From Pyropia yezoensis (taxonomy: Eukaryota > Rhodophyta > Bangiophyceae > Bangiales > Bangiaceae): a DNA stretch of 64,000 bases. Made by a program: the position numbers and the translations under genes. Positions 63,236 through 64,000 of this stretch are shown here, in pieces (the first letter of the stretch is position 1; each line of letters starts with the position of its first letter). The DNA is taken from positions 16,341,186 through 16,405,185 of the forward strand of contig CM020620.1 of the NCBI GenBank assembly GCA_009829735.1, in the 5' to 3' direction. The notes beneath the pieces were generated by a model. It was not told the DNA's origin. It did not search any database and worked only from the letters and a program-made list of their open reading frames with translations.

Positions 63236-64000
63236 CTACCACACGTGCAGCACGCGGCCGATGGAGGGTCCTTCGCCGACCTGTTTGCGTTGCTGATAGT
63301 TGACTGGTCCTCGGGACTTCTCTCCGACGGCGCTTCGCTGCTGCTCACTGGAATCTCCGCCACCACCACCGTCGCCACCACCACCATGGGGGTGGTGGTG
63401 AGCGTAGTGATTGACGCGCGCGGCCAGGATGCGTACGCACGCGTTGAGGACGGCTTTGGACAGCGTGTACGCTGACTGCTCACCGTGCACGAGGGCCGAC
63501 AGTGGGGTGTTGCCTGCCGCCACCGTCGTCACGGTAGCTTCGATAGTCGACAGCAGGGTGCACTCCCACTTGTCAGGGGCTGCCAGGTCCGCTGCAGCCA
63601 CCTTCGCTGCAACTGCTCCCGTGTCCGGCATCGCCCCCGCCGCTACCACTGCCGTCGCTGCACCCCCCCCTCCCTCCCGCCTGCGGGCGCTTCCTACCCC
63701 CCTTCTCCCCCGTCTGCTGCTGCGGCGGCGGCCGCCGCCGCCACCGCCGCCGCCGCTGCCGCTTCGGCGCCCGCGGCACCGCCATCGAGCGCCACCCGCA
63801 GCGTGGTGGCGAGAAATTCCAGCTCCCCATCTCCAGACGACACCACCACCAGCCGCGGGTCGGCGGACCTGCACAATGCCGGCAAGAGCGCGGCCACCAC
63901 TGACCGGGTGGCATACCTGATGCTTGCATCCTTCGATCTGCTCGCACAGGGAGCACATGTGGCAGGTCACCACCCGCCTGACCCGCGTTGATGCGTCACA
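63236..64000 (-). CDS. Short-chain dehydrogenase/reductase (carbonyl-reductase-like), partial at right edge
   Basis: On the minus strand the core RYATRSVVAALLPALCRSAD, then PRLVVVSSGDGELEFL (about 63,790-63,930), matches the strand and helix that carry the catalytic serine in carbonyl-reductase-type SDRs. The active-site Tyr-x-x-x-Lys is YTLSK in AYTLSKAVLNACVRILA near 63,430-63,470. The two parts are in different frames, separated by an Ala-rich GCC-repeat tract (about 63,715-63,780), so an intron or indel is needed. The NAD(P)-binding N-terminus lies beyond 64,000. The residues after the Tyr/Lys helix, to a stop at 63236, are His/Gly-rich and unlike the family. The gene converges on the CCA-enzyme gene with about 75 bp between stops. 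Confidence 0.6.
   Translation of the reverse strand, partial: CDASTRVRRVVTCHMCSLCEQIEGCKHQVCHPVSGGRALAGIVQVRRPAAGGGVVWRWGAGISRHHAAGGARWRCRGRRSGSGGGGGGGGRRRSSRRGRRGVGSARRREGGGGAATAVVAAGAMPDTGAVAAKVAAADLAAPDKWECTLLSTIEATVTTVAAGNTPLSALVHGEQSAYTLSKAVLNACVRILAARVNHYAHHHPHGGGGDGGGGGDSSEQQRSAVGEKSRGPVNYQQRKQVGEGPSIGRVLHVW

Overview
The window is GC-rich eukaryotic nuclear DNA dominated by nested LTR retrotransposons. The small host genes have Ala/Gly-rich coding, few or short introns and secreted Cys-rich products. This best fits a red alga of the Porphyra/Pyropia type; that is inference, not shown by any marker gene. About 50 kb of the 64 kb is Ty3/gypsy-type (chromovirus-like) sequence from at least four families, here called A, B, C and D/E.

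Layout. 1-3165 is the 5' part of element A on the minus strand, with its 5' LTR at 2696-3165. 3166-4777 has a G-rich repeat tract and an imperfect duplication. 4778-4966 (minus) encodes the C-terminal 62 residues of a divergent histone H3, most like the centromeric variant CENP-A/CenH3. It ends at a 60-bp AT-rich palindrome, beyond which lies element B (minus). B is split: its pol part is at about 5041-7576 and its gag/protease part at 39311-41794. Between them sits element C (plus) in the order LTR-internal-LTR-internal-LTR (7577-39310), flanked by the 5-bp target duplication CATGG. Both C internal regions carry the same solo LTR of family A at the same site (duplication TCAGG). The second internal region is in turn interrupted by element E (minus, 28667-38316, duplication AGGAG), whose two 572-bp LTRs look identical. 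The order of events is therefore B, then C, then E.

41795-53116 is the main host segment: a noncoding stretch with a diverged direct repeat, a small secreted PAN/Apple-type protein, a mitochondrial carrier (minus), a Cys-rich repeat secreted protein, a weak TPR-like ORF, and a tRNA CCA-adding enzyme. The CCA-enzyme gene is interrupted by element D (53117-62761, duplication GGTCG), a relative of E, and resumes at 62767-63161. A short-chain dehydrogenase on the minus strand runs off the right edge.

The most interesting feature is a long open reading frame antisense to gag-pol, between pol and the 3' LTR. It occurs in two clearly different families (C and D/E), and the two versions share faint similarity landmarks. 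Elements A, C, D and E also share one 18-nt primer-binding site although their LTRs are unrelated or only distantly related.
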